This document shows, in pieces, positions 39,790 through 48,712 of a stretch of 64,000 nucleotides of DNA. This stretch comes from Bacterioplanes sp. (GTDB lineage: Bacteria > Pseudomonadota > Gammaproteobacteria > Pseudomonadales > Oceanobacteraceae). Location: assembly GCA_014859445.1 (NCBI GenBank), contig JACUUC010000010.1, positions 1 through 64,000 of the forward strand, in the 5' to 3' direction. The notes below the pieces were generated by a model, which was not told where the DNA came from, made no database searches, and saw only the letters and a program-made list of their open reading frames with translations. The stretch's first letter is position 1. The number at the start of each line of letters is the position of its first letter. Made by a program: the position numbers and the translations under genes.

Positions 39790-40491
39790 TTAGAAGTAGC
39801 GATGAACGCCAAACAGGAAATGGGTGCCACCGTCAAAATCACGGCCTAAATTGGTGCGTTCAATGGCCAGTCGGTAATCGTAGTGCCGATAAGTACGCTC
39901 AACAGCGACACGGAATTGCCAATATCCATCGCGACTGTTACCACCAAAATTGAAGTCACTGTTGGTTGCCAAATAGCGATGCTGAGCGGTAAAAAACTCG
40001 ATATCAAACGTACCTTGATGAATGGTGTAACTCAGTTCGCGACTGCTTTTGGCCAAGCCACTGCCCAAATAATCGTTGCTACGGCGATAGCCTAATACCC
40101 ATTGATCGTCGATTAATACTTTGGCAAATCCTTCATGATAGGCCTGTTCATTGCTATCACGATTTCCGTGAAACGCATAACGAGTCGCGCCAATATTCAT
40201 GGCCAGTCGTTGCGATAATGGTTGATACCATCCGGCAAAGCCACTCAGTTCAAACTGCGTATCATCATTCTTGCGTTCTAAGGTCGTTCCCCAAAGACCG
40301 GCATACACGCCGGATTGGTGATGGTAGCTGGTACCGATCGAGGCGGTGATATTGCCACGGCTTTGACTGATACCATCACGGACGTATTCGGATGATAACC
40401 CAACGTTGGCCGATAGCTCAGCATGGCTGGCAGAGGAGAGCAATAAAACAGCGGTGGCAAGAACAACAGAAGTAAGGCGCGAAACGATCAT
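39790..40491 (-). CDS. TIGR02001-like outer-membrane beta-barrel protein
   Basis: A 233-aa exported protein: a signal peptide (1-24, ending ASHA), then ELSANVGLSSEYVRDGISQSRG, the start typical of the TIGR02001 family, followed by alternating strands and a C-terminal phenylalanine (VHRYF), the outer-membrane-protein signature. Function unknown; proteins of this family are thought to be small porins or stress-related barrels. The ATG at 40491 has AAGG upstream; the longer frame would disrupt the signal peptide. Confidence 0.75.
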   Translation of the reverse strand: MIVSRLTSVVLATAVLLLSSASHAELSANVGLSSEYVRDGISQSRGNITASIGTSYHHQSGVYAGLWGTTLERKNDDTQFELSGFAGWYQPLSQRLAMNIGATRYAFHGNRDSNEQAYHEGFAKVLIDDQWVLGYRRSNDYLGSGLAKSSRELSYTIHQGTFDIEFFTAQHRYLATNSDFNFGGNSRDGYWQFRVAVERTYRHYDYRLAIERTNLGRDFDGGTHFLFGVHRYF

Positions 40492-40605
40492 ATCCAACCT
40501 TGTTTTTAATAATAACCAAAGAGCGCGTATCATACGCCGTTTCTGGTTCGATGGGCAGAGTTGCACTCAGTTCCTTGGCGAATCCTTTATAAAAGAGTGT
40601 TCAGT

Positions 40606-42405
40606 ATGCGTTCTATGTCATCCCTACCAGATCATCAGCCGACTCAATGGCGTGTCCGAGTTTGGTTCGCCGCATTGTGGCCTTACCTGATGGAATACCG
40701 AGGCCGAGTGTTATTGGCGTTGCTGTGTTTGGTCTTGGCGAAAGTAGCCAGCGTCAGCTTGCCCTTCTTGTTGAAGCATCAAGTGGATCATTTAACGGCC
40801 ATTGACGACGTAGCGGAGCAGTGGTGGCTTTGGTTTCCGTTAGGATTGTTAATTGCCTACGGTGCCGTACGCTTTTTGAATGTGTTTATCGGAGAAGTGC
40901 GAGACGTGATTTTTGGTCGTGTCACGGAGCGCGCCATGCGACGCATGTCATTGCGTTTGTTTGAACACTTGCATCGCTTGAGTTTGGATTTTCATCTTGA
41001 TCGACAAACGGGGGCGTTGCAACGCGATATTGAACGAGGGACTCAAGGCATCAGTTTTTTGCTGCGTTTTTTGGTGTTTAACATCGTTCCTACGTTATTA
41101 GAATTGGCCTTAGTGATCGGCTTGTTGTGGTACAACTATCCTCCCATTTTCGCCTTAGTAACCGCGATGGCCGTGGTTGTGTATGTGGCTTTTTCAATTA
41201 AGTTGACCGAGTGGCGCACGCGCTTTGTTCGAGAAGCCAATGCCATGGATTCGCAAACACACACGCGCGCGCTAGACAGTTTGTTGAATTATGAAACGGT
41301 CAAGTATTTTACTGCGGAGCAGCGAGAATCGCAGCAGTACGATCAATCGTTGGCTCAGTGGGAGCAGGCGCGACAAAAAAATCGTTGGTCATTGTTTAGC
41401 CTCAACTCGGGTCAGGCGTTGATCATCAGTGTGGCCATGGCGTCGATGTTGATGGCCGCAACCTACTATGTGTTGATCGGGACCATGAGTGTTGGCGATT
41501 TTGTGTTGGTCAACGCCTTTATGTTCCAGCTGTTTTTGCCCTTAAATTTTTTGGGTTTCGTGTATCGAGAAATCAAAGCCTCGATGGCCAATATTGAACG
41601 CATGTTTGAATTACTCGATGTCCAGCCGACGGTGCCTGATGACGGTCAGAACACCTTGCAACTGCGAGGGGGCGAGGTGCGTTTTGAACAAATCTTTTTT
41701 GCGTATCATGCTCAACGGCCCATTCTACATGGATTGAACTTAACCATTCCTGCCGGAAAAACGCTGGCGATAGTCGGGGGCAGTGGTGCTGGTAAATCCA
41801 CGTTAACTCGTTTGTTGTATCGTTTTTATGACCCTCAGCAAGGGCGCATACTCATTGATGGGCAACCGATTAGCGATGTGAAACAAGCTGAGCTGAGGCA
41901 AGCATTGGGTATGGTGCCTCAAGATACGGTGTTATTTAATGACACGTTAAAAAACAATGTTCTTTATGCGCGACCCGACGCCAGCGACGATGAGGTTATG
42001 CAGGTATTGCAATTGGCGCAGTTGCAGCACTTGCTGACACTCAGTCCTAACGGCTGGGATACCTTGGTGGGTGAGCGAGGCTTAAAATTATCGGGTGGTG
42101 AGAAGCAACGTCTTGCGATAGCCCGTATGTTATTAAAGCGACCTGCTATTATGCTGTTTGACGAAGCCACCTCTTCGCTCGATTCGCAAACCGAGCAAGA
42201 GATCATGTTCGCGATTCGTCGTATCTCAGAAGGTCATACGGCATTGATTATTGCTCATCGGTTATCGACCGTGGTCGATGCCGATAGCATCGCGGTCATG
42301 GAAGCAGGTCAAATTGTGGAGCAGGGTACGCATCAGCAGCTCATGGCGTTGCAGGGTCGATATCACCAGTTGTGGCAAATGCAGCAAGGACAACAAAGCG
42401 AATAG
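40606..42405 (+). CDS. ABC exporter, ATM1/HMT1-like (fused permease-ATPase)
   Basis: A 599-aa half-transporter: a six-helix membrane domain (about 20-320) and a nucleotide-binding domain (about 350-590) with Walker A GGSGAGKSTL, signature LSGGEKQRLAIARML, Walker B IMLFDEATSSLD and the switch His in IIAHRLSTV. The sequence ETVKYFTAEQRE is characteristic of Atm1-type exporters of mitochondria and proteobacteria, which move glutathione-linked metabolites and relieve metal stress; the substrate here is inferred only. The ATG at 40606 has AAGAG 8 nt upstream; 40615 is an alternative. The exonuclease gene follows after 28 bp. Confidence 0.9.
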   Translation: MRSMSSLPDHQPTQWRVRVWFAALWPYLMEYRGRVLLALLCLVLAKVASVSLPFLLKHQVDHLTAIDDVAEQWWLWFPLGLLIAYGAVRFLNVFIGEVRDVIFGRVTERAMRRMSLRLFEHLHRLSLDFHLDRQTGALQRDIERGTQGISFLLRFLVFNIVPTLLELALVIGLLWYNYPPIFALVTAMAVVVYVAFSIKLTEWRTRFVREANAMDSQTHTRALDSLLNYETVKYFTAEQRESQQYDQSLAQWEQARQKNRWSLFSLNSGQALIISVAMASMLMAATYYVLIGTMSVGDFVLVNAFMFQLFLPLNFLGFVYREIKASMANIERMFELLDVQPTVPDDGQNTLQLRGGEVRFEQIFFAYHAQRPILHGLNLTIPAGKTLAIVGGSGAGKSTLTRLLYRFYDPQQGRILIDGQPISDVKQAELRQALGMVPQDTVLFNDTLKNNVLYARPDASDDEVMQVLQLAQLQHLLTLSPNGWDTLVGERGLKLSGGEKQRLAIARMLLKRPAIMLFDEATSSLDSQTEQEIMFAIRRISEGHTALIIAHRLSTVVDADSIAVMEAGQIVEQGTHQQLMALQGRYHQLWQMQQGQQSE

Positions 42406-42433
42406 CCGCAAAACGAGACTAGGAGGGTGCTTG

Positions 42434-43201
42434 ATGAAATTACTGATCGTGGATGCCATGAACTTGATCCGCCGCATGTACGCTGCTGCAGAGGGTTCGG
42501 CGACGCAACTGGACGCCACTCAGAGTCGTTGTTTAGCGGCCATTGATCGCAATATTGAGGCTTTGCAAGCCACCCATGTCGTCATGGTGTTTGAGCAGCA
42601 TGGGGATACTTGGCGACATCAACTGTATGCGGATTACAAACTAGGACGTAAGCCGATGCCCGAAGCGCTGGCACACGCTTTGCCGGATGTGCGCCGCTAT
42701 TTCGAACAAGCGGGCATTGCCAGTTTGTACATTCCGCATTGGGAAGCCGATGATGTCATTGCCACCTTGGCCAATAAAGCGGCGCTTACCGGCGTCGATG
42801 TGGTGATCATGTCAACGGACAAAGGATTCTGTCAGTTGGTCAATGCTCGCATACGGGTGCGTAATCATTTTGAGCGTTTTGACTGGGATGAGGAGCGCGT
42901 TACAGAACGCTTTGCCCTTCGTCCGAGCCAATTGGTCGATTTTTGGGCGATGACGGGAGATAGCACCAATCATTTGCCAGGTGTTGCTGGGATCGGTCCG
43001 AAAACCGCGGGACAGTTATTAGACCAGCATCAGGAGCTCGATCGTATTTTTTGCGCGCTGCCAGAATTGGAAGAGCGTTGGCAGCAGGCCTTGCAGAAGC
43101 ATTGGCAAGACGCGCTATTAACTCGTGTGTTAGCGCGTCTGCGGCTTGATGTGCCATTAGGTATCCACTTACGGGATTTGCGTTGTCGAAAAGCACATTG
43201 A
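42434..43201 (+). CDS. xni: 5'-3' exonuclease / flap endonuclease (Xni/ExoIX-like)
   Basis: A 255-aa protein of the PolA 5'-nuclease family. Metal-binding acidic residues lie in LLIVDAMNLIRRMYAA, WEADDVIATLA and STDKGFCQLV; the helix-three-turn-helix DNA-binding segment is LPGVAGIGPKTAGQLL. Size and lack of a polymerase domain match E. coli Xni (about 250 aa). AGGAGG is 7 nt before the ATG, an excellent site, so the start is secure. Confidence 0.88.
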   Translation: MKLLIVDAMNLIRRMYAAAEGSATQLDATQSRCLAAIDRNIEALQATHVVMVFEQHGDTWRHQLYADYKLGRKPMPEALAHALPDVRRYFEQAGIASLYIPHWEADDVIATLANKAALTGVDVVIMSTDKGFCQLVNARIRVRNHFERFDWDEERVTERFALRPSQLVDFWAMTGDSTNHLPGVAGIGPKTAGQLLDQHQELDRIFCALPELEERWQQALQKHWQDALLTRVLARLRLDVPLGIHLRDLRCRKAH

Positions 43202-43267
43202 ATCCGGTTTAGCGGTTGTTGATACGGTATGATTTGACTAAAATCATCGCCTTTTGGAGTGCAGCTC

Positions 43268-43687
43268 GTGTCGATCAATATCAAAGTTCGTGGTTACCAT
43301 CTCGACATTTATCGTCACGTCAATAATGGTCGTTATCTGGAGTTCCTTGAAGAAGGGCGTTGGGATTATTTTGACCGCCATCGCTTCATTCCGTTGTTTG
43401 AATCGTTGCAGCTGGCGTTTGTGGTTGCCAATATCAATATCAATTACCGTCGTCCTGCGTACGTTGATGAAGTGATTCAAGTACAAACTCGATTGCAACG
43501 TATCGGTCAAAAAAGTGGCCAAATGTTACAGCAGGTTTGGTTATTAAATGAGGCCGGCGAGACCGATGCGTTGATTGCTGATGCCACGATCACCTTTTGT
43601 TTGATGGACGACGCCACACAGCGTGCGGTTCAAATTCAGGGTGAGCTGCGCTCGATTTTGGAAACCATGCTAGAGGAAGGGTTATGA
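43268..43687 (+). CDS. Hot-dog-fold acyl-CoA thioesterase (4HBT type)
   Basis: A 139-aa protein with the 4HBT signature: YHLDIYRHVNNGRYLEFLEEGR (in shortened form: D13, then RHVNNGRYLEF). Asp13 and the following HVNN are the expected active-site region; a second part has NININYRRPAYVDEVIQV. It hydrolyses acyl-CoA thioesters of unknown chain length. The GTG at 43268 is chosen because TTTTGGAG lies 9 nt upstream; a GTG three codons earlier overlaps that site. It is coupled to miaE by an ATGA overlap. A 7-bp inverted repeat (ATGATTT/AAATCAT, 43229-43247) lies upstream. Confidence 0.87.
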   Translation: MSINIKVRGYHLDIYRHVNNGRYLEFLEEGRWDYFDRHRFIPLFESLQLAFVVANININYRRPAYVDEVIQVQTRLQRIGQKSGQMLQQVWLLNEAGETDALIADATITFCLMDDATQRAVQIQGELRSILETMLEEGL

Positions 43688-44298
43688 GCATTGATCCGGT
43701 ATTGCAGGAAATCCATACCTTTTTGGGTTGTGAAACCCCCGACGCTTGGATTCAAGAAGCACTGCGTCATCCTGCGGTGTTACTCATTGACCATGCCAAT
43801 TGCGAAAAGAAAGCAGCGAATACCGCCATGAGTTTGCTGTATAAACACTTGGATCGCGACGATTTATTGAAAAAAATGAGTCAATTGGCACGTGAAGAAT
43901 TGCTGCATTTTGAGCAAGTCATTGCCATTATGAAAGCGCGGAAAATTCAATATAAAAACCTAACGCCATCGCGATACGCTGCTGCTTTACGGCAAGAAGT
44001 TCGGCAGGGTCAAGAAGAGCTAATCGATGTGTTGATTATTGGTGCATTTATTGAAGCACGATCTTGCGAACGTTTTGCTAAGTTGGCGCCTTATCTTGAT
44101 GAGGAGCTGGCAAAATTCTATCGCTCGTTATTGCGTTCAGAAGGCCGTCACTATCAGGATTACTTAGCCTTGGCTGAGTTGTACTCAAAACAACCCATTA
44201 ACGATCGCGTCGACCACTTTCGAGTGATCGAACGCCATTTAATCGAGTCAGAAGACAGCGAGTTTCGCTTTCACAGCGGCGTGCCAGCGGTTGCTTAG
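43684..44298 (+). CDS. miaE: tRNA-(ms2io6A)-hydroxylase
   Basis: A 204-aa non-haem diiron monooxygenase that hydroxylates the isopentenyl group of ms2i6A37 in tRNA. The ferritin-like helices carry the ligands: LIDHANCEKKAA (Glu), REELLHFEQV (Glu, His), GAFIEARSCERF (Glu) and SEGRHYQDYL (Glu-x-x-His). Length and motifs are complete. The start overlaps the thioesterase stop as ATGA. A hairpin follows immediately. Confidence 0.94.
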   Translation: MSIDPVLQEIHTFLGCETPDAWIQEALRHPAVLLIDHANCEKKAANTAMSLLYKHLDRDDLLKKMSQLAREELLHFEQVIAIMKARKIQYKNLTPSRYAAALRQEVRQGQEELIDVLIIGAFIEARSCERFAKLAPYLDEELAKFYRSLLRSEGRHYQDYLALAELYSKQPINDRVDHFRVIERHLIESEDSEFRFHSGVPAVA

Positions 44299-44317
44299 TA
44301 GGGCTTATTCAGCCCTA
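44299..44317. terminator. Hairpin between miaE and the small convergent gene
   Basis: TAGGGCT (44299-44305) and AGCCCTA (44311-44317) form a perfect 7-bp stem with loop TATTC, directly after the miaE stop. There is no T-run on the plus side, so it may serve as a weak bidirectional 3' end for miaE and the small leftward gene. Confidence 0.45.
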
Positions 44318-44344
44318 AAATGAGTTAGACCGCTCGGCTGCCGT

Positions 44345-44521
44345 TTACTGACTTGCACGAATGATCTTTAAGCACACATCCGCGGTGGTTTGATACTCCA
44401 TTTCATCGATATATCCAGCTTGAAGGTCGCGCTGTGCTTGCGCTAAGCGCGCTTCAGCGTCCTTGAGATCGGTATAACGACGATTGGCTTCGAGAGCACG
44501 TTTCATAGTGATGGCGGTCAT
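44345..44521 (-). CDS. 58-aa helical protein of unknown function
   Basis: A short gene with a good ribosome-binding site: AAGGAG 7 nt before the ATG on the minus strand. The product begins MTAITMKRALEANRRY and continues as a charged, Ala/Gln/Leu-rich helix (DAEARLAQAQRDLQAGYID), ending IIRASQ. The heptad-like spacing suggests a coiled coil, and YIDEMEYQ resembles the spacing of short helical-hairpin domains. It has one cysteine and no signal peptide. No family recognised. It sits alone between convergent miaE and the divergent hydrolase gene. Confidence 0.65.
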   Translation of the reverse strand: MTAITMKRALEANRRYTDLKDAEARLAQAQRDLQAGYIDEMEYQTTADVCLKIIRASQ

Positions 44522-44785
44522 GTAGTCACTCCTTGGACGGTTAGGACATGCGAGTCGCGTCAGGTACTGCGGTGAACCGTTAGCGACACGTTATTACAGT
44601 TACAGAAAGAATAGCGTTACTGGCAATATTTTCTTGCCGTTTGTCGACAATGTGAGTCGATATTGGCCGTTTTGTTCCTAAATAGCATTGAACATGGGTT
44701 GTTCTTTTGTTGGACTCGGTCATTCTGTCCGGCATGGCTTTACGGTAGTATCTGACAGAATCAACAATAAAAAGAGCAAAATACC
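44522..44785. other. Intergenic region between the small gene and the hydrolase gene
   Basis: 264 bp that must hold divergent promoters. It is AT-rich with no clear coding frame; I did not find a convincing -35/-10 pair, nor an RNA gene. Confidence 0.3.
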
Positions 44786-45703
44786 ATGACGGCTGCAGTT
44801 TCTTTGTCCGATCAATGTACGACGCTAATGACGGATTTAACGCCTTGGCAAGTCGGCCAATCACATGTTCTGGCGGGTTTACACCGTCAAGGTCGTCCTG
44901 AAAAACATCATCTTCATTTTTTGCATGGCAACGGCTTTTGTGGCTTAACCTTGGCGCCAATGGCCGCTGCGCTCCCTTCTGACTGGTCGTTGACACTGAC
45001 GGATGTGCCTGGTCATGGACGTTCATCGCAACCGAACGACCAGATGCCGAACTGGCAGGGCATGGCCGCGTCAATTGCGGCCGCATTGCAGGAAAATAAT
45101 CATCAGCGCGGCATGACTCAGCCCATGATTGGTGTTGGTCATTCGATGGGCGGTGTCTTAACGCTCTTGATGGCGGTACAACAGCCAGATCTATTTTCTC
45201 GCATTGTGTTAATGGACCCCGTGTTGTTTACCCCTGAAATTGTCTTGATTCAGCGTATGATGAGAGCGACGGGGTTTTGGCGACGTACCGCGTTGGTTAA
45301 GAAGGTTGCCGCGCGGCGAGCGCAGTGGCCAAGTCGAGAGTCAATGCACCTTGATTTGCAACGAAAATCGCTATACGCCGATTGGCACCCAAGTGCGTTG
45401 CAGGCCTTTGTTCAACATGGTGCCAGCGAACAGGCCGATGGCGTATCGTTGGCGTGTTCGCCAAGCTGGGAGGCCAGTATTTTTGGTTCTTATCCACGTG
45501 GTCTCTGGGCCGCCGTTGATCGCGTGCGCATCCCCGTGGATATTTGGGTGGCTGAACAAAGCTACCCCTTTATCGCCAAGGCGGCACGAAAAGCCAGTCA
45601 GGCCAATCCGAATATTCGCTGGCAACGCTTCGGTCAGCGCCATTGTTTTCCCATGGAGCAACCTGAGGCCTCAGCGGCCTTGCTGCAGAGCGTATTGAAA
45701 TAA
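44786..45703 (+). CDS. Alpha/beta hydrolase
   Basis: A 305-aa soluble alpha/beta-hydrolase. The oxyanion segment FLHGNGFCG (H47), the nucleophile elbow GHSMGG with S120, and the C-terminal histidine near 286 (GQRHCFPMEQP) are seen; the acid is probably in VAEQSYPF or just before it. Substrate unknown: an esterase, lipase-like or epoxide-type enzyme would all fit. AAGAG lies about 9 nt before the ATG. It stands alone with long gaps on both sides. Confidence 0.85.
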   Translation: MTAAVSLSDQCTTLMTDLTPWQVGQSHVLAGLHRQGRPEKHHLHFLHGNGFCGLTLAPMAAALPSDWSLTLTDVPGHGRSSQPNDQMPNWQGMAASIAAALQENNHQRGMTQPMIGVGHSMGGVLTLLMAVQQPDLFSRIVLMDPVLFTPEIVLIQRMMRATGFWRRTALVKKVAARRAQWPSRESMHLDLQRKSLYADWHPSALQAFVQHGASEQADGVSLACSPSWEASIFGSYPRGLWAAVDRVRIPVDIWVAEQSYPFIAKAARKASQANPNIRWQRFGQRHCFPMEQPEASAALLQSVLK

Positions 45704-45766
45704 GCGCATTTTCTTGGGTAAAACCTTTGTCAAATAAAAAAGGGTAAGCTATTGTGAGATGGTTTG

Positions 45767-45780
45767 TTGGCCTCGGCCAA
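45767..45780. repeat. Small perfect palindrome upstream of the DUF4375 gene
   Basis: TTGGCCTCGGCCAA: TTGGC/GCCAA stem with a CTCG loop, 60 bp before the start of the DUF4375 gene and downstream of the hydrolase gene. It could be an operator or a weak terminator stem; there is no T-run. Confidence 0.3.
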
Positions 45781-45839
45781 ATAAACATTCGCGGAGCAAT
45801 CCATACCTTTAGCCGTCAAGAGATAACGAGTAGGACTCT

Positions 45840-46304
45840 ATGAACATGGAGATTCAGGCAGCGCTCGATGTTGCCGATGAGACTGATTCATTTCTGCAAA
45901 TTACCGATGTTATTTTCGATCTAGAAGCCGAGCAAGGCTATCCGCAGCTCAATGAAGCGGAGCAAACGGTCTTTCTAATCGACCACCTGTTACGAGAAAT
46001 GGACAACGGTGGTTTCGACCAATTTATGCATCATGAAGCGGGCGCTCGTGCACAAGACACGGTCTTTGCGTTAGAGCGCATTCGGGCAAAAGAAAGCCAA
46101 GCCATTCTTGATCGCTTGATCGATCTATTCCCTAATCGCTTAGTACCGGTTGATGAGGACGAGCGTATCGCCTTGTTTGATCAATTGGAGCGAGAAATGA
46201 CCGATGACATTACGCAATTGAATGAGCATTTTCATGAAACTGGGGAAAACCTTGTTGAATTGACGCTGAAATACGTTGCGAAACACATCAAAGATTTTCG
46301 TTGA
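45840..46304 (+). CDS. DUF4375 (DMP19-like) protein
   Basis: A 154-aa acidic cytoplasmic protein, mostly helical. The segment FLIDHLLREMDNGGFDQFMHH (E-x-x-NGGF-x-Q core) is the DUF4375 signature. One member, DMP19 of Neisseria, is described as a DNA mimic; the strongly acidic character here is compatible with that but does not prove it. AGGA lies about 6 nt before the ATG. Monocistronic. Confidence 0.75.
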   Translation: MNMEIQAALDVADETDSFLQITDVIFDLEAEQGYPQLNEAEQTVFLIDHLLREMDNGGFDQFMHHEAGARAQDTVFALERIRAKESQAILDRLIDLFPNRLVPVDEDERIALFDQLEREMTDDITQLNEHFHETGENLVELTLKYVAKHIKDFR

Positions 46305-46408
46305 ATGACCAGAATCACACCGCATGCAGTGGATACTGAGTATTCACTGTCTGTGAATGTGAAAGACAACCGCTCACCACGATAACAATAAATAATAGGA
46401 TTAAAATC

Positions 46409-46978
46409 ATGTTACGTTTCCTCACCGCACTTGTTGTAGTGTTTAGTTTGGCATCAGCCAGTGTTGCTGATCCGGTTCGTACCATTGGCGGTGTTGAATT
46501 GCCGGTGCATCTTCAGTGGCAGCAGCACGATTGGACGCTGAATGGCGCAGGCATACGCAACAAAATGTTTATGGATTTATACGTCGCTTCATTGTACGTG
46601 GCGCAGCCATCAACGGATGGTGCGACCATTATCGCCGCTGATGAGCCGATGATGATTCGCTTGCACATCACCTCCAGCATGATTACTGGAAAGCGTATGG
46701 CGGATTCCACTCGTGATGGATTTGTTCGTGCAACGGGTGGCAATTTGGCTCCGATTGAAGAGGATGTGAATGAATTGATTCGCGCCTTTGGTGATGATGT
46801 GAATCAAGGCGATGTGTTTGATTTAGTCTATGAACCGGACACCGGCGTGACGGTCTACCATAATGGTGTTGCTAAATCGAATGTGTCTGGATTGAGCTTT
46901 AAGCAAGCGCTATTTGGCATTTGGCTGTCGGATAACCCTGTACAAAAGAGCCTACGCAAAGCCATGTTAAACGGATGA
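46409..46978 (+). CDS. Chalcone-isomerase-like periplasmic protein
   Basis: A 189-aa exported protein: a signal peptide (1-20, ending SVA), then a chalcone-isomerase-fold domain starting IGGVELPVHLQ, with the family segments NGAGIRNKMFMDLYVASLYV (split: NGAGIRNKMF, LYVASLYV) and FKQALFGIWLSDNPV at the C-terminus. Bacterial members are thought to bind fatty acids or similar ligands rather than chalcones. Function unknown. Confidence 0.85.
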   Translation: MLRFLTALVVVFSLASASVADPVRTIGGVELPVHLQWQQHDWTLNGAGIRNKMFMDLYVASLYVAQPSTDGATIIAADEPMMIRLHITSSMITGKRMADSTRDGFVRATGGNLAPIEEDVNELIRAFGDDVNQGDVFDLVYEPDTGVTVYHNGVAKSNVSGLSFKQALFGIWLSDNPVQKSLRKAMLNG

Positions 46979-47073
46979 CGCAAGCCGTGTGCTCACGATC
47001 GTCAATGCCTGGTTAGGGGCATGTGGCTCTCTGTTGCATAAAGTGTTTTATTGGCGACCTAGGATGGTAAGTC

Positions 47074-48672
47074 ATGTTTGACGCAGAACCCGTTACGTTG
47101 AAAGATTCGTTATTGGATCCCATTACTCTGCTCGTTGTGGATGACGATGAGTCGGTTCTGCAAGTCACGCGATTGATTTTATCGCGCTATCGGTTCGCCA
47201 ATAAGTCATTGCGTATTCTGCAAGCCAATAGCGCTCATCAAGCACGCCAGTTGTTGTCTGAGTATCCAGATATCGCGGTGGTGTTGCTGGATGTGGTGAT
47301 GGAAACCGATGACGCGGGTTTGCAGCTGGTTAGCCATATTCGTCAGTATTTAGGAAATCACCGAGTTCGTATTGTTCTGCGAACTGGGCAGGCGGGGTTT
47401 GCACCGGAGCACGAGGTGGTGCAAAACTACGACATTAATGATTATCTCTCTAAATCCGAAGCCACCAGTCAACGTTTGCAGTTGTCCCTCACCACCGCCA
47501 TACGAAGTTATCGAGACATTGTCGCTGCGGAGCAGCTGGCGAAACAACTGGTTAAGGCCGACCAAGCCTCCATCGCGAAAACGCGTTTTTTAACCCATAT
47601 GAGCCATGAGATTCGCACACCATTGAATGGCCTAGTGGGGACGATCGGTTTGCTGGCTCAATCTTCCTTATCCGCGGAACAGCAGCAATGGTTGGATGAT
47701 GCCCAGCATGCGGCTCAAGCTTTGTTAGCCATTGTGGATGATGTGTTGGACATGGCCAAGATTGAGGCCGGCAAGCTGTCATTGAACCCTCAGTCGTTTT
47801 CGTTGGCGCAACTTGTACGTGAAGTGAGTGCCGTATTTGCCGCCAATATTCAGCAAAAAAACATCGATTTTGACTGCCACTTCGCAGTGGATGAGCGTAT
47901 TTGGTTGTTGGCGGACAGTAATCGCATTCGTCAAATTTTGATGAACTACTTGAGTAATGCCTTAAAATTCACTCCGAAAGGTGGACGCATTCAGCTGCAT
48001 GTGGCCTTGCAGGCAGACGAAGACGTCATCAAGCACGCACAGTTAGTTGTGCATGTGATTGATTCCGGTGTTGGTATTCAGCCAGAGGCCATGAATCGAC
48101 TATTTCAAGAGTTTGAGCAAGAGCATGTGGCCGTTGCCAGTGAGTTTGGTGGCTCAGGTTTGGGGTTGAATTTGTGTCGGCAATTAGCCAATTTGCTTGG
48201 TGGCGAGGTCGGAGCCAGTAGTGTGCCTGAGCAGGGGAGTGATTTTTGGTTGCGTATTCCTGTTCAGTTAAGCCAGCCTGCGACGCCAGAAAAAAACGTG
48301 CAAGGTGACTTTCAAGGCTGGTTGGTGGCGGTGTGTGAAGATGATCAAACCAGTCGGCGTGTGTTGCAGCGTGTGTTGGAGCAGCAAGGCGCGAAAGTGC
48401 TTGCCTTTGAACATGGTGGTGATTTGCTGCAAGCGCCAGGCTTGCAAGATGTTCATGTGTTTCTACTGGATTGTCATATGCCGGTACAAGATGGTTTTGC
48501 CACCAGTCAATGCCTGCGAGAGCAAGGCATCAGCGCCCCCATTGTCGCCCTGACCGCTGGCGTAACCGATCATGAACGCAATCGATGCTTCGCCAGCGGT
48601 ATGAATGATGTGATTGGCAAACCGGTTGAATTAAACACCCTAAAAGCACGGTTATTATCCCTAGTGCATTAA
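47074..48672 (+). CDS. Soluble hybrid histidine kinase, REC-HisKA-HATPase-REC
   Basis: A 532-aa protein with no membrane helix. The N-terminal receiver (about 16-135) has D73 in VVLLDVVMETDD and a TGQAGFAPEHEVV segment. The kinase has H178 in FLTHMSHEIRTPLNG, an N-box NYLSNALKFTPKGG, and G-boxes IDSGVGI and GGSGLGLNL. The C-terminal receiver has D466 in FLLDCHMPVQDG. Flanking receivers suggest it is driven by another kinase and passes phosphate onward; no cognate partner or phosphotransfer protein is adjacent. Confidence 0.92.
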   Translation: MFDAEPVTLKDSLLDPITLLVVDDDESVLQVTRLILSRYRFANKSLRILQANSAHQARQLLSEYPDIAVVLLDVVMETDDAGLQLVSHIRQYLGNHRVRIVLRTGQAGFAPEHEVVQNYDINDYLSKSEATSQRLQLSLTTAIRSYRDIVAAEQLAKQLVKADQASIAKTRFLTHMSHEIRTPLNGLVGTIGLLAQSSLSAEQQQWLDDAQHAAQALLAIVDDVLDMAKIEAGKLSLNPQSFSLAQLVREVSAVFAANIQQKNIDFDCHFAVDERIWLLADSNRIRQILMNYLSNALKFTPKGGRIQLHVALQADEDVIKHAQLVVHVIDSGVGIQPEAMNRLFQEFEQEHVAVASEFGGSGLGLNLCRQLANLLGGEVGASSVPEQGSDFWLRIPVQLSQPATPEKNVQGDFQGWLVAVCEDDQTSRRVLQRVLEQQGAKVLAFEHGGDLLQAPGLQDVHVFLLDCHMPVQDGFATSQCLREQGISAPIVALTAGVTDHERNRCFASGMNDVIGKPVELNTLKARLLSLVH

Positions 48673-48712
48673 GGTGCGTGCCTGAATCTGGCGATATGTG
48701 CACCTGTTGCGA

